Origin: Oidiodendron maius Zn
Lineage: Eukaryota; Ascomycota; Leotiomycetes; Myxotrichaceae
Reading direction: 5' to 3'
DNA: 64,000 nucleotides
NCBI GenBank assembly: GCA_000827325.1
Contig: KN832874.1
Coordinates: 1,148,067 to 1,212,066 of the forward strand
The notes below the pieces were generated by a model. The model saw only the letters and a program-made list of their open reading frames with translations. It did no database searches and was not told the DNA's origin. Position numbers and translations under genes: made by a program. Positions 12,041 to 24,460 of this stretch are shown here, in pieces. Numbering within the stretch: the stretch's first letter is position 1; each line of letters opens with the position of its first letter.

Positions 12041-14017
12041 TGTGATTAGGCAGATTAATTTCTTTCCTTTACATCTGTAGCCATACAATTGAGTTGATAA
12101 ATGCCCTACGAGAGATATTAATACTCTATACCCTTCAGCTATTAGAGACGCCCGTAACCTTTGATAGTTGCCCGGATATTAGGGTAAAGAAGCATGTGGC
12201 GAATAATCGAGACAATAGGCACAGCTCAGGGGCATGGCACTTACACTCCGCAAAGTCGGACAAAAAGTGAGCATTCTCCTTTGTGGCGTCTGGGGAAGAG
12301 TAAGTTATCGCACCAATGAAAATGTCCAATTCTAGCGTTCCCATAAGTCCACATAGACCAAGAGCATTGAAATAAACCCAATTGGATATTATTATAAGGC
12401 GCAGCAGTCCTGAAGGAAAGAATGGCCCGGGGATCGTCCCGCGGTTCTCCAAGTTAATATAAGCGAGTAGTAATGAATATAGAGTTTGCATGTGGAGTGG
12501 TTCGGGCGGGGTCACAGATGATGCACGACATAAGAATGATTTCCGCTGGTACGAAGTTAACCAACATTATAGTTTACGTAAATAGGAGCTAATCCGGATA
12601 ATCCGGGGATGCTAAGGTATTGTCACATCCCACACTGCCACGGAGGTTTTCCTCAGAAAGACGAGCCGAATATCGTCCTGTGGGATGCTTGAGACCTGAA
12701 ATTGTGTGAGGGGTGGGCATTTCAGGACAATTTTCAAAGAGACTGGGTAGAGATATATTCTATTATTGATTTTTAAAATTTTAGTTTGTGATTAAGTATA
12801 GAAATTTCAGAACAATATTCGATATCATATGAGGAAGATATCATGTCTTCAAACGTATTGGAATGAAAATGGGTCGTTTATGATTGTGTTTCTACTTGCT
12901 TCCCAAATTCCCCCGCCTTTTGTTTTTTTCATGAACTATTGAATTAAAAGTGGTTTAAACCCGGCAGAGTTGGCGACGAAGTTACTTTTTCACGCCAAAA
13001 ATCCCTCGCGTGGTCTTTGGGGCAATTTGTCGCTATCACCTACTCCTGATAAGTGTAGGTAACCATACGGTGTATTAGAGAGGTAATGGGCTACAATAGA
13101 ATTAGGCTCTGTACAAGCTCAGTCCATGAAGGAGGGTTTGCAATACTTACCCCACTGTCGCTAGTGTTAAGTATTATAGACAGAGTGTGGCGTTGACGAA
13201 AGCCTTTTCCGCACGCCATAATGGTGGCGACGAACATAGGTATGTATATATATACATATATATACAAAGAAAATATTTATGCCGCCAGAAAGTGTCTCTA
13301 TCATGTGTACCAGAAGCCAGTCTTCTGTTTTTTTAAGGCAAGTAACCTTGGCCAATGGTGGGTGATACTCGACGCAATTAGCGAACAATCTAGACTCTGC
13401 GTTATTCTGTTTATTGCCGATGCGACGGCGCTATTTGCGCGCAGCTCAAGGGAGACGGTAGCGCGACAGACACTAAACAACCCGTATTTTGCGGCTAAGT
13501 GGAGTTCTGGTAATTCTAACTTGGCAAGCAGAAGACCATATAAGGGAAAGGCGACTATTCAACATCTTTGAGCTCTTAAATGTGACTAGTTTCTATACAA
13601 ATGTTCTGACCTGCGAGATCTAGCCTATTTTTTCAAGGATTTTTTTCCTATAAGCGGATATTTCTAAAATGTAGCCATAGGCTAGTCACGATCATCTGAA
13701 CACAAGCATGATATTTTGTCATACCTGCATTCGTCAACACTCCATCCATTATACATTGCTTTCTAGCTGGTGTTTTGATATTGAAAGACTTTCACCACCA
13801 CTTGATCAAGCCGAACGGATGCGGTCCTTTTGCAACATAGATTCGAGTTTGTGTGCCGCAAGCTCCGCATCTAATGAAAGGCCACCATTTAAGAATTCGT
13901 AAATGCACCTGACATTGTCCAGCATTTCAAATGGAACTCTTCCAATTTTCGGGCTAATATCTGCGGTGCTACAAGACCTTGCGATCGCTAATCTGGCGGC
14001 TGGAGAAAGACTAAGCT
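12041..14017. other. Intergenic region
   Basis: No gene is supported. It includes the promoter of the fucosidase, an AT-rich block at about 12.75-12.95 kb, a TA-rich microsatellite near 13240-13265, and scattered open frames without recognisable content. Confidence 0.5.
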
Positions 14018-14310
14018 TCAGAGCTTGGGCGTTAAATTGGTCTGCTGAGTTATGTTATGCGGTTTCCTCTGCTTTAGATCAATAGCTGTGCTGACATGCT
14101 TGCTTAATGCAACAAGATCGCCTTCTTGATCGAAGATATGAACTTCCTGATCAGAGCGTCCGTTCTTAATTTGATTGCGGACAATCTCTGCAAAGAGCCA
14201 TGTCACTTCACCGGGGTCCTTTTGTATTTCAATCAACAGGCATGTAGTCGGATAAACATATCGTTTTAGGTCTCTCATATCATCATAGAAGTTGCTCGGG
14301 GCGCTCAAGA
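14018..14310 (-). pseudogene. C-terminal remnant of a thioesterase-like protein
   Basis: About 97 codons read as the end of a fungal thioesterase-like (acyl-CoA thioesterase, 4HBT-type hot-dog) protein. Landmarks are FYDDMRDLKRYVYPT, EVTWLFAEIVRNQIKNGR and GDLVALSKHV. In that family the tail follows the pattern NGR-x-D-x-E...GD-LVALS-HV. No ATG opens the frame (it starts at a TTG), and the roughly 300 bases upstream on the minus strand hold no other part of the enzyme that I can find. An acceptor-like TATAG just before the first codon leaves open an intron and a distant exon. A gene fragment is the simpler reading. Confidence 0.5.
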
Positions 14311-15965
14311 ACTATACGATGTCAATCAGTAATTCGAAATAATGCTCATATCCTGAGCTTGCAGCCTGTTGGTGTGCCCGAAGGACTCAATGTACGCAGA
14401 CATACAGTACATTTGGTACTGCTTATGTATTTAATAGGCTTCTCCCACTGTAGTGGCAATTCAAGTCGTCAACTCCAGATCGAGTACAGCAACACAGCCG
14501 ACGCGATGTTCACTATCACATGAATCAGTGCTACGCGAATGGACGCTAAGCCTCTTTTGGCGCTTTAATATTTTGGACACGAGACAATATCAACTCTTAC
14601 ATCCCTTCTGCCTCTCCTTTCCTTATGTAGAAGTATAGAATTAAGTCTCGCTTCATCCTTTGTCTTCTATTCTCTATATAAATTTTTATAATGGACCATT
14701 TTATGTCGGTGCATTAGAGAACCGAGCTGATTTCCTCTCAGTTATACTACGATCCCTTCTGGAAAACCAATGCACTTCTATCTGGATCTCTAAAGTGTGT
14801 TCACATACCGAAGTCTTTTAGCGTAAAAGAGCATATACTGAAAGATTCCGTGTGCTCCGCTTAAATTCCGGGGCTAAATCCTTGTTTTTATAATTTGCTT
14901 TCAGTTGACGATGCAAGTACCCAAAGGGGAAACTGTTGGCTTATCCCGGGGAAAGGACAGTCAGTGTAATTTCTGTAGTAGGATCCACTGACAGACGCTA
15001 TAATATCTACCGTAACAATAAAATGGATGAGGAAATGCAATCCGACTAGCTATGATTTCTGACTTAGTGACATTGTCAGCTGTGGTCAGCCTTTAGACCT
15101 TGACCCTCAATAATACCCTATAGAACACTAATCGGTTCGCATCTGTATGAGCTAATTGAGGATTAATCTGGGGCTGATTACAGTAACATGCGAAACTAGC
15201 TTCACTCTTCACTCTGTATGATTTTAAGATCAACCCAAAAATTTTCTACATTAGCACCTATGCAGCTAGACTAAATAAGACGACTTGGCGCAGAGCACGT
15301 AAAATGTACACAGAAGTAGCTAAGACAGAGCCGGTACGGACTGGTCCTCGGTTTAGATCGGCATTTCCTATAATCGTAGTTCTAGTTACTTGTCACCTTT
15401 GCAACCATTTAGTCAGAGAAGTCGTAATGTATGTTCACTACTTGTCTGATCGGCTTGTTCAGCTGCTGGGCTAGCTTTGCTAGCTCTTTGGATGCTAGAA
15501 GTTGGAACCTCGTGAGTTCCATAATTTAAGAGCTTCTATCTTCGCTAAATATGTGACATGGCTAAAGCTACGGAATAATATCGACAAACATCTTAATCGG
15601 GATGACAATGAGAAGAAGACGTACAGTGCAGTGGATTACTGGCCTCGCCAACTCAACGCTATTCGCCGCTACCATGTGCGCCCCAATGTATTGTTCAGTT
15701 CCTAGCCTTCCAGGCTAGGAACTGCGGTAGTAAGATGTGAAATCCAATGTCTAACTAAAAGGATACTCTGAGAGGGCCATACAAAGCCGAGAAATAGAGG
15801 GGAAAGACTAGCTTATCCTAAGGCAAGAAAGGAGTTCGAAAGGAGAGGATCATATTCCTAGGCCCGTCTTTATTTCCACAAAATTAAAAGGAAACAAGTC
15901 CCTCGAAACACGTCAAGAAAGTAGCAAAAGAAAAGAGAATAGAACGAAAATCTGAGAAGAAAATC
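14311..15965. other. Intergenic region
   Basis: No gene is supported. Sequence composition is unremarkable and open frames are short and unrecognised. Confidence 0.5.
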
Positions 15966-17155
15966 TCAATGGCCTCTCATCCTCATAGGCCCATGGCGAG
16001 AGTGACGAGAAGAGCGGCTCATTTCGCGACTTCTACTCCGACGGCCGTCTTCCTGCCACCAAGAAGCGACGGATTGGCAGAAAGCCTGGAACTTCTCGAC
16101 TAACCAGTTCCAGAACCCGTTCCAGAGATTCCTCAGCCAGTCGAAGAGGCTGTTCCATGGCACATAGTACACCAAAGCACCAACAACAACGCCAGTTGTA
16201 GCCCCAATGAGGACAGGTGTGCCGACGATCTCAGCAGCAGCAACTAGAGAGGCCTTCCCATAGCCCGCTTTCAGGGTGGCCGAGCCGATCTCCAAGAATT
16301 TCAGTCCAGCCATCCCGGCCTTGACACCCTGACACTGCAGGAAGATCCCCCCAGATGCCAATTTGGTACAGGTGTAAAGTTTGGCTGCCGTGGTGCCGCC
16401 GCCGACAAGCGCGCCAAGGATGAACGCGACGATGCCTTTTCGTTGCTCCCAGCTCGTGTGATTATCCTGCAGACGTTCTGCCTCTGATCTGATTTTAGCT
16501 TGGAAGTCGCTGCTGTAGCGGGATGTGCTGCTGCCAAGATTTCCGAATCGATTAATGAGACAGACTCCTGACTCAAGTCTGAGAGTATGTTTCAGGTGCT
16601 TCTGCCTCATGTCCCACATGGGCAATGGTATGTTGCAGTACCGGGAGGTTGGGTCAATGGCGAGATAAGGGCCATCGGAATGACTGTGTGGGCAACGAAT
16701 AATACTAAAAGTTGTGTAGCATTTAGGCACATTGAATTTGATCTCGGAAGCCAATGGGGTGATGAGAAGAACCAAACTCGTCTTGCTGCCGTCTGCAGCT
16801 GTCCGGGCGATAATGTTGTTAAGGTCATCGAAACATCCTGCAAGGATTCTGGCTATATAGACGCATTTAGTCTCGATCATCATCATAAGAGTGCGGATGG
16901 CAACGGTCATAGGGTCATCGACTTACACCTGATGGCTGCTAACCACTTGGTCTTATGAAGCCTATTCAGTTCGTCTGACAGAAGTTTGACATTTGATCTG
17001 TGTACAACACAGATGACGACTTGGCTGCGGGAAGGTTTGGACTTCTTGGGGTTGCGTTTGATGTATTCGATATGGGTACGAACCTCTTCCTCCGACACAT
17101 CTTTCTCTTCGAGAGTAGATGCATCACTGCTATCCATGGAGTAACGAGAAGACAT
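15966..17155 (-). CDS. membrane protein of unknown family, Trp-rich, basic RS tail
   Basis: Two exons, 17155-16927 and 16852-15966, with a strong GTAAGT donor and TATAG acceptor, give 371 residues. The first 60 residues are acidic then lysine-rich, and a globular, moderately cysteine-containing part continues to about residue 190. Glycine-rich hydrophobic stretches follow at about 216-235 (GIVAFILGALVGGGTTAAKL) and 278-308 (EIVGTPVLIGATTGVVVGAL). Next comes a tryptophan-rich amphipathic segment (about 309-345, with WNSLFDWLRNLWNGFWNWL), then a basic SR/RH-rich tail. Two membrane-spanning or membrane-inserting helices with an interfacial Trp belt are likely. No known domain is recognised. It diverges from the Clr5-domain gene 680 bases away, so the two may share a promoter. 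The ATG at 17155 is the first in frame. Confidence 0.75.
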
Positions 17156-17833
17156 GACGTGATGATTTATAACCAGCTTAAGGGGTAGGGCTTGTGGTGC
17201 AAAATTGAAAAACTGGACAGTAAAATGAGCTCGACGACTCTGCAACTATGGTTAAAGAAAATATTAGGACGAGTTTCGGGATAGCTAAACCTTATATATA
17301 GTCTCAGCAAACTCGACCTCCTACCTCGCCAACATTTCATCAAGAATCAACAATCAACACTTGATTTGAAGCCGCAACTGTGACCAAATTGGGAGACGCG
17401 CATACGCGTTCAATCGACCTGCAGTTAAGCAACGCGCCTGAGCGAGTCAGTTCTGCTTACTTAACCTCACTCGAGAAAGTTGGTCACATGCAAACCAATA
17501 TCCGATGGACTTGACCCTCCTTCAATGCGACCCGCATGATGCGATGAACATTAAGGCGCCTTCCGAGCACCTCTCCAATGAAATCAAATCAGGTGTCTCT
17601 AGAGCTCGTACGTACTTCATGCACGGTGTAGAGTCTGAGACCCCAGGTAAAGTCACGATATCCAATCCACTCTCCATATTCAAGGTGAGGCTGGAAGCCA
17701 GAATATGAAACAAGAAGACTTGCCGCTGCATGTGGACGAAGACGATGGGACTTGTTCCCTTGAGGTCAGTTTCTTTCCCCGATCGTTTTCTACCCAGAAA
17801 CGAAATTCAATCCCTCAATTTGCCTCGATAATC
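17156..17833. promoter_or_regulatory. divergent intergenic region between membrane-protein and Clr5 genes
   Basis: This 678-base spacer separates two divergent genes and presumably holds both promoters. A TATATATAG stretch lies near 17294, placed for the minus-strand gene. The plus-strand frame is also open from an ATG at 17705, so part of the right end may be coding. Confidence 0.4.
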
Positions 17834-19671
17834 ATGGAGTACACTAGCTCCGATTGGCTGTTCAACGGCAGCCTTGCTGCCAACGAAAATGACATATACG
17901 CGTTGAACGACGGGCAACTACATGCTTTCCCAGATGAGATCAGTGTTTTGCAGCCCATTGAAGGGAATGGCTCGAATATGTTTCCAAATGAAGCCATTCA
18001 CGTCCAGGTTCCCCAGAGTATTGCTCCCGAATCCTTCATCGAATGATCGGCAGCTAATCGCTTTCGCACAGGACTCGTCGACTATCCAGACTGTCTTGGA
18101 AACTTGAATCGTCAAATGATATATCTTCCTTTCGCAGACACAATTTCGACAATACACAGCGCATCAGTGCTTCCTACGGTACACGCGGCATTCGACATAA
18201 ATCTTGATCCAGGATCCACTTCAGTACGACCAAGCGACCTAACAACGGCTTCGGTGAATGCAGATACGAAAGAGCAGCGGTGGGAAATTCTTAAACCGAT
18301 CATCCATCAACTTTTCATCGAGGAAGAAAAAACGCTTGAAGACGTTCGGATCATCATGCTGCTGGTATATCATTTCCAGAAAACGTAAGGCCTTGCTCAC
18401 GCCCTCTCCTGCCGCTGCGGTTCTAAGACTGTTATTCTAGCCGCAGTCAATATTACACCCAGTTTGGCAAAGAGGGGTGGGAAAAGTTTGCAAAGAACAG
18501 CAAGAAGATGCAGGATGGAATGCAAGTCCACCAGCAGAAGACCGTAGGAACTCGAACTAGACAGAAGAAAAGGGCCAAAGCACCATCACCGCTTTCCGAC
18601 AAACTCTTCAATAGGCTCGCCCTTCAGATTCTTATCATATCAACAATAGCAAGTCCCGATATCTGCCTGCTTCAAGAAATTATTCTCAAGTCGGTGCACC
18701 ATATCGCTTTTGGGCTGTTCGAAAGCGAAGGCTGGACCAGTTCCGACTTGTTTACCATCACTGCTGCAGATGAGACGACTGGCTTGAGCAGCACATGGCA
18801 GAGCCTTAGCGACCAAACTTTCGGAGCAGCCCGACTGGCAAAGATGTCTCCGGGCAACTTGGGACAAGGAGTACGAAAACTCCGTGGGGTATTCGAGCAG
18901 ATGGAAAGTACCATGATCTGCCCGGATCCCGCAATGCTTATCAAGTTCTGGAGAATGTGCCGCTACATGTACGACATTTGTGTCGTCGCCAATGATTTCA
19001 CGATCCTGAGCTTGTTCTTTGGGCATTATGGCGAAATGACAAGATCCAAGTTTCGACCTGGCTCCGAGACTTATCCTGTATTCCATATCTGTGCCGCACT
19101 ATACGAAATACTTCGGAAAGATCAAAGTGCACTGATCGACTCATTGCGCCTCGGATACCTCAAATCGATCCATAGTCTCAAGTCGTGGGTCAGCGGTGAT
19201 CACGCTACCGTTCTCGCAATGTGGTCGAACTACTTAAAGCATTGGGATCTGGATACTCTGCACCACGCGAGCCTGAAAGAAAGCTATCAGCTCCTTCTCC
19301 GCGAATCAGATCGCAAGTACGGCCCTAACTCTGATTCGTCCCTTTCGATTCTAGATCGATTCACGTATCTCGCACACTACAACCTTAAAGAAGCCTCCCT
19401 GGCCATGGAGCTGGCTTTCAGCTTGGTCAAGCGCAGCAGCTGCCGTATGGTGGTTGGTGGCGGATTGCAATGGTGCATGGATGTGCAGTATTTCGCGTTT
19501 GGGTCCAAAGTTCTAGCTATCGTGTCTGCACAGGAAGGTTTGCACGATAAAGTGCAGCAGTGGTATACCACCGCTATTACGGTGTTGGAGTTGGGAGATC
19601 TGGAGTGCCAGATTCGGGCTGCGATGCTTCGTGGCAATCTAGCAGAGTATTTGGAGAAACAAATGCACTAG
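17834..19671 (+). CDS. Clr5-domain protein
   Basis: Exons 17834-18017, 18072-18384 and 18441-19671 give 575 residues. The first intron (54 nt, GTATTG...CACAG, branch GCTAAT) removes an in-frame TGA. The second (56 nt) has GTAAGG...CTAG. Residues about 128-182 form a Clr5 domain: RWEILKPIIHQLFIEEEKTL, then MLLVYHFQKT, then RSQYYTQFGKEGWEKF across the second splice. The Clr5 domain is common at the N terminus of Pezizomycotina proteins of mostly unknown role, often proposed to be DNA-binding. The domain sits further from the start than usual. A basic linker (RTRQKKRAKAP) and about 350 helical, possibly TPR-like residues follow. An upstream ATG at 17705 in the same frame would add 43 residues; 17834 (MEYTSSDW) is preferred because the preceding codons look less protein-like. 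Confidence 0.8.
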
Positions 19672-20580
19672 CGGGGACATCTATAGAATCCAGCCTTTCG
19701 TACTCTTAAAACCTCACCTGCTTATATCGTGAGATATATCGAGTCTAGGAGCTAGAAGAATCCGTCCTCATGCGTCCAAGTCTTGTCGCGATTGATACTC
19801 TACCTATTACTAGGCCACCATTTATCGTTCGCTGGCGGCTCTCAAGCAAACTCAATGGTCCTCACCCAGGCGATGTGCCAATCATAAGTATATATTTAGG
19901 CTTAAATGGCCTATTGTTTGGCACTGGTTCCTGCTTAGATCTCAAGTATGGAACGTCGTTATGCTTCGGGGCTGGCGAGAACTAAATTGTCTATAAGGCT
20001 ACGGCCACCGGCGCGAAATAGCCCTCCTCTGCCTCGCTACCTGGCGCTTATTGCGAGGTCGTTTCATTCTGGAGACGAATGGTCGCAACTTGCTTGGGCA
20101 TTCGGCACATTGACATTCATTCGCTGTGTCAGTTGAGGGACCACGTAAAGGCCCACTTACCCGTCTCAGCTTTGTGTCCTGGTATATATTGGCCCAGGTT
20201 TCCTCCTTTCTTGAAGAAACGCCGTCGATTCCCTCCGACACGTTGACAGGACAATGCAACTTATAGGGCGGCTACAGACGGGCGCGAAGTAGCAGCTAAG
20301 AGCGGCGGCAAGAAAATGGGGCCGGCGGTTTGCTGGCGTCGGACTTCCATCGACCTTGTGATTTTGGCCCCAACTCATTCTTTCCTCCTTCCAACCTCCT
20401 CTTTTCAGCCCATTTATTTCCGCAACTGCAACAACACCTCGGAAGAACTTACCCGCAATGATCTTTAGAGCCCTTCTTCCCAAGTACGTAGTTTTGTTTG
20501 ACACGACACATGGCGTCTCCTCACGCAGGCACGATAGCGGAAAATGAAAGCAATCTATTCCATCCCCAATTGATAAGAGA
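19672..20580. other. Intergenic region
   Basis: No gene is supported. Frames seen on both strands near 20.0-20.7 kb overlap one another and lack recognisable motifs. Confidence 0.5.
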
Positions 20581-21522
20581 AAGGAATCTTTCGGAGCAGG
20601 GAGCCTACATAGTTCAACGTATTTGATCACGGACTGCAGCCTGCAACACCAGAAGCCGCGGTAGAAGCCGCGTGCCAGCTTGACGGTTCCTGTCCTCCTC
20701 TTGAAGAGAAAAAGGAGACCCAAGACTATCTATGGATGGTCTGGGAGATTATGCTTGATATTGCTAGGAGTCCTGGTGTGTCAAACGAGGTATAAGAACG
20801 TCTCGTGAGCATTCTTGAAAGCCTGCAGCAGATTGCAAAGGCGACTTGAAGGTCTTGGGTGTTAGTATTCATCAACTCGATTCTCGTTTACCACAGTACT
20901 GACCTAATATCCCTGACCTCCAGGTCTAGCGGCGTGTATGGAAAGTCTTGCCTCTGCTTTTCATGTGCATGAAAGCGACCTTCGACGGTATGTTTGTCGG
21001 CCACTTTAAAGAGGATGAGTCTAATTTGCCTAGTAAAAGACCCGATGTCAGAGACTGGACTGTTCAATCCAATCTCCGCACAGATATGGCTAAACGTGAA
21101 CACCCTTCGGGGCTCCATGCATGGGATCAAGTGTGATTGGTCCATACTACCAGGCGATGTATGCCCTGCGATCAGGGGTTGAGGACCTGAGCACAGACCG
21201 TGAGGTGAGTATAACAGAATGCAAAATACAGGTCGCCTGTGCATGGATCACTCACGGCGGCAAGCCTCTGCTCTGGTGGGCGCGGGAAAACATTGGCTAC
21301 ATCAATGTCACAGTGGAGGATGAGGCAAACTACGTTGAAGGAGGCCATTTGTACCATGGGAAGCCCACTATGTGCCTGCAACGGTGGGGCTTCTGGCTGG
21401 ATAGGTTTGAAGAGCTCGGAAATGAAGAATCCGGCTTGAGCGAGGAGATTCGGAAATCTGCACTTGAAATCGCACAGACTATGAGAACGATCGAAAGAAG
21501 CATAACTAACACGTGGTCATAA
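20580..21522 (+). pseudogene. DUF3632-family gene, broken
   Basis: The last 134 codons (from 21121) match the fungal DUF3632 pattern: YQAMYALRSGVEDL, VACAWITHGGKPLLWWARE, QRWGFWLDRFEELG, then LSEEIRKSALEIAQTM. The family's N-terminal half is visible upstream in another frame (QDYLWMVWEIMLDIARSPGV, then ERLVSILESLQQIAK). It is interrupted by TAA at about 20791, where a glutamine would be expected, and by a TAG near 20610. A linking piece (AQIWLNVNTLRGSMH) runs into the 3' part only after a one-base frame change near 21117. The stops are of the CAA-to-TAA and CAG-to-TAG kind. Function of DUF3632 is unknown. This copy is very likely dead. Confidence 0.7.
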
Positions 21523-22862
21523 TGATTGTTGGAAGAAAAGGGCTGCAAACACTTAACAAATAGAAGCGTTTACCAAATTTTATTACCTTCATCAAAAGCG
21601 CGTGTTTTCAAGGGAACATCCAAGTAAGAAGTTCACCACATGCGAGCCGCCGGGCAAGGTTGTAAGCCGCCAGACTGGCAAGTGAATCTTGGCTGCTCGA
21701 AACATGTGGCTTCAGCTCAGCCATGTATTTTAGAAGCCTAGTCATAGATTTTACAGCACGTCCGATGGAGAGCATTGATATGAGGATTAAGGAAAAGTGA
21801 TAGTCACCTGGGACTGGATTAAGGGGTACCTGGTTCAAAGTCGTCCCCAGAAGGGATCCACCACCAGCTTCATCGGGGTTGTTATACATATAGGGGAGCA
21901 AGAACTGATTGTGATAGTTTAGCATAGTAATATCGCTGATAAAGAGGCTCGTGACAACAATGAATGCTGTAGTTTAAGGATATACACGTCTAAGACCCAT
22001 AACTCGAACATCTCCTCTCTCGTTCCATTATACTATGTTCGTTTAAAGTTTTGGTCAATCGTGAAACGAACATATGTCGAGGTATAAAAAGATTTAAGGA
22101 GTTGACTCGTCGTGCAAGCTAAATGTTGTGGCGCGATCATGTTTTCTTTTGCGCCAGCACGGCAGGGTCGTACCACGCTTTAGTGTACTAGAGCAGCGAG
22201 CAAGACGGTATATTAGAGAGCATTAATTTCTCTTGCAACGACCTTATTACAAGAAGAAAGACTACACGGTTGAAATATAGGGCCAACCTTTATGGATATG
22301 TGTAGAAGAAGCCACATTCGAAGCTTACTATGCTATCAAACGTTGTTTGATCTGTGTTCTGTACATTGATTTGAAGTTCGGTCGGTAACGTAGACAGAAA
22401 CGCGAGACGACAGTTTTCTGTAAGTGGAAGTGCGAGCCGATAATACAAGAAGTTTTGCTTCGCCTCCTTCCCGTGCCTCTCGGGCACGGGAACCTCCCAT
22501 GTAGATACACCTCGGACACTTCTCCAAATTTCTTTATTTAAATTATTGCCGTACAACATATTAAGGAATAAGGAGCTCGGGAATCACACAAAATAATCGA
22601 CGGACGGAGAGAGGAGAGTCTTGGTATTATGCCTGTGGGATAGCGCCGAGAATGAATCTCTGTGAAGAGATAATTAAGCTTGTATCACAATCAGACACTA
22701 AAATCTTACTAATGGCGGCAACGGTGGCGGTGTCGGTGGCGGTGAAAGGAACGAATTCAAGTCATATATTTATATATCATCTTCCTGTGCCATCCAAGAA
22801 GTTCCTCACTGCTACAAATCTTGGATTGTGCACGAACACGGATACCGATTGACTTTTCGACC
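21523..22862. other. Intergenic region with small unassigned minus-strand frame
   Basis: A 105-codon frame on the minus strand (21925-21608) has an ATG but no recognisable content. A perfect 8-bp stem (CCCGTGCC and GGCACGGG, loop 5) lies at 22469-22489. Nothing else is supported. Confidence 0.4.
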
Positions 22863-23821
22863 ATGACATCAAAACGCCTGACCTTGGTGTTCGTCCCCGG
22901 AAGTTGGCTGAGTACTGATATCTATCGCAGTACTGCTTCTCAACTGCCTGATTATCACTCTATAGTCATAGACCAACCAACGAATAAAATGCGTCCTGCT
23001 TCCGTCGATATGCACGAAGATATTGACCACACACGTGAGACGATTGAGAATGAACTAGAATCGGGCAACGATGTGGTTGTCATTGGACATTCTGCAGGTG
23101 GCCTCATTGGATGCCTGGGCGCGCATGGCCTAAGCAAGGCACACCGACTGACCACAGGTCATTCTACAGGCGTCGTTGGATATGTCGGTGTGGCTTCCAT
23201 TCTCCCACATCTGGGAAAGACAATTATGGAGATGAATGCGGAGTTTTTGATCGAGAATCAGAATGCCCTTGCAGCAAAGCTAGGTCCGCCTGTTAGGACT
23301 TTTGATCAGATCGTGGCGGCATATAAATTCAACGAGGTATCTACTCCTATCCGTTCTTTTTGGAAATGCTCTATCCTGACAAATATATGATCTAGGATGG
23401 TACAGTCGATGTACTAGAATCTGAGTATCTCTTCTATAATGACCTGCCTGCTGAAGAGGCCAAGATGTGGATAGCCAAACAGGAAGCCCAGTCTAGCACG
23501 TAGGTCATCTATCTCCGGCCCGTAGAAGATGTAGACACGCTTTTCTGATGACAAAGGCTAATTTGCGTGATCTTAACTAGTATATATAACCTCACGACTC
23601 CGGAAAATCCAATCACTGATCAGGTCCCTTCATTTTATATTTTAACTACGAGAGACAACGCTCTTCCTAGGTTCATTCAAGAGCAATATGCGTTGCAGAC
23701 AGTAGCGTGGAAGCGAGAGAATATCTTTGAGTTGGATTCAGATCATATTCCTCATTTGTCACATCCGAAGGAGTTAACGGAATTGCTTAAAAATGCTCTA
23801 GAGAGAATTGTCATGGCTTAG
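22863..23821 (+). CDS. alpha/beta-hydrolase (AB hydrolase 6 type)
   Basis: Exons 22863-23336, 23396-23499 and 23581-23821 give 272 residues, with introns of 59 and 81 nt in consistent phases. The fold begins with TLVFVPGSWLST, whose HG-like turn is the oxyanion region. The nucleophile elbow is GHSAGG with Ser77. The C-terminal half supplies a strand FYILTTRDNALP with an acidic residue and the expected histidine in DSDHIPHLSHP. That ending is characteristic of esterases of the salicylate/methyl-ester-hydrolase-like AB_hydrolase_6 group that fungi carry in many copies. No signal peptide or membrane segment is present, so it is likely cytosolic. Substrate is unknown, and the neighbours do not form an obvious cluster. 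Confidence 0.88.
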
Positions 23822-24079
23822 ATTATAGTATCTACAAAATAAAAGGACGCAGATCTTAATCTTAGAGTTCTTACAAAACGCTTGAGATAACATTAGATGT
23901 GCCTATTTCCCACCCCTCCAATATACCCTGTTAGTAGCAGAGTGGGGTATAATATGAGAAAACCATTGATAATATATAAACTGTGTAAATATAGAATGCT
24001 TATACATAGAAGGAAATGGGTCTTAGAAACTTCATTTCCTGTTCTTGCCAATATATTGGACTTTCTGATCTGGTCAATT

Positions 24080-24460
24080 CTAGCCCTCGATCTTTTCAAC
24101 CTGACAAGCCGTCCCATACGCACATATCTGAGAGCAAGCTCCAAAACTCGCCACATCGAATCTCATTGCAATAATAGCATTGCCACCTCTACCCATGCAC
24201 TCTCCGACAATTCGCTCTACAGCCTCATTTCGGGAGTTATACATCAGGTTCGTAAAGGGCCGGATCTCGCCGCCAACTGTAGAACGCACAACGGCGCCGA
24301 GATCTGCTCCCCAGTTCCTTGTTCGGACAGTCAGTCCGTAAACTGTGCCAAGAACTGTCTTAATCCTGTAGCCTGGGAGATCGTTCATGGTTGTTGTAAT
24401 CACCCCATGGGTATCAGTGAAGCAGGAAGGGGTATTATGGCTTTGCGACGGACCAGCCAT
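24080..24460 (-). CDS. YbjQ/UPF0145 family protein
   Basis: An intronless gene of 126 residues. From residue 30 it matches the YbjQ (UPF0145, formerly DUF74) family: YRIKTVLGTVYGLTVRTRNW, ADLGAVVRSTVGGEI, RNEAVERIVGECM, GGNAIIAMRFD, and a final CAYGTA. The family forms small pentameric barrels and is often labelled heavy-metal-binding on weak evidence. The role in fungi is unknown. The ATG at 24460 leaves a 29-residue polar N-terminal extension typical of fungal members. Confidence 0.88.
   Translation of the reverse strand: MAGPSQSHNTPSCFTDTHGVITTTMNDLPGYRIKTVLGTVYGLTVRTRNWGADLGAVVRSTVGGEIRPFTNLMYNSRNEAVERIVGECMGRGGNAIIAMRFDVASFGACSQICAYGTACQVEKIEG

Noticed and set aside
16587-16958. 123-codon plus-strand frame with several cysteines
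   Set aside because: It lies antisense to the spliced membrane-protein gene, which has strong splice sites and consistent phase.
21608-21925. 105-codon minus-strand frame starting with ATG
   Set aside because: No signal peptide, domain or splice context. Could be a real small gene but cannot be supported.
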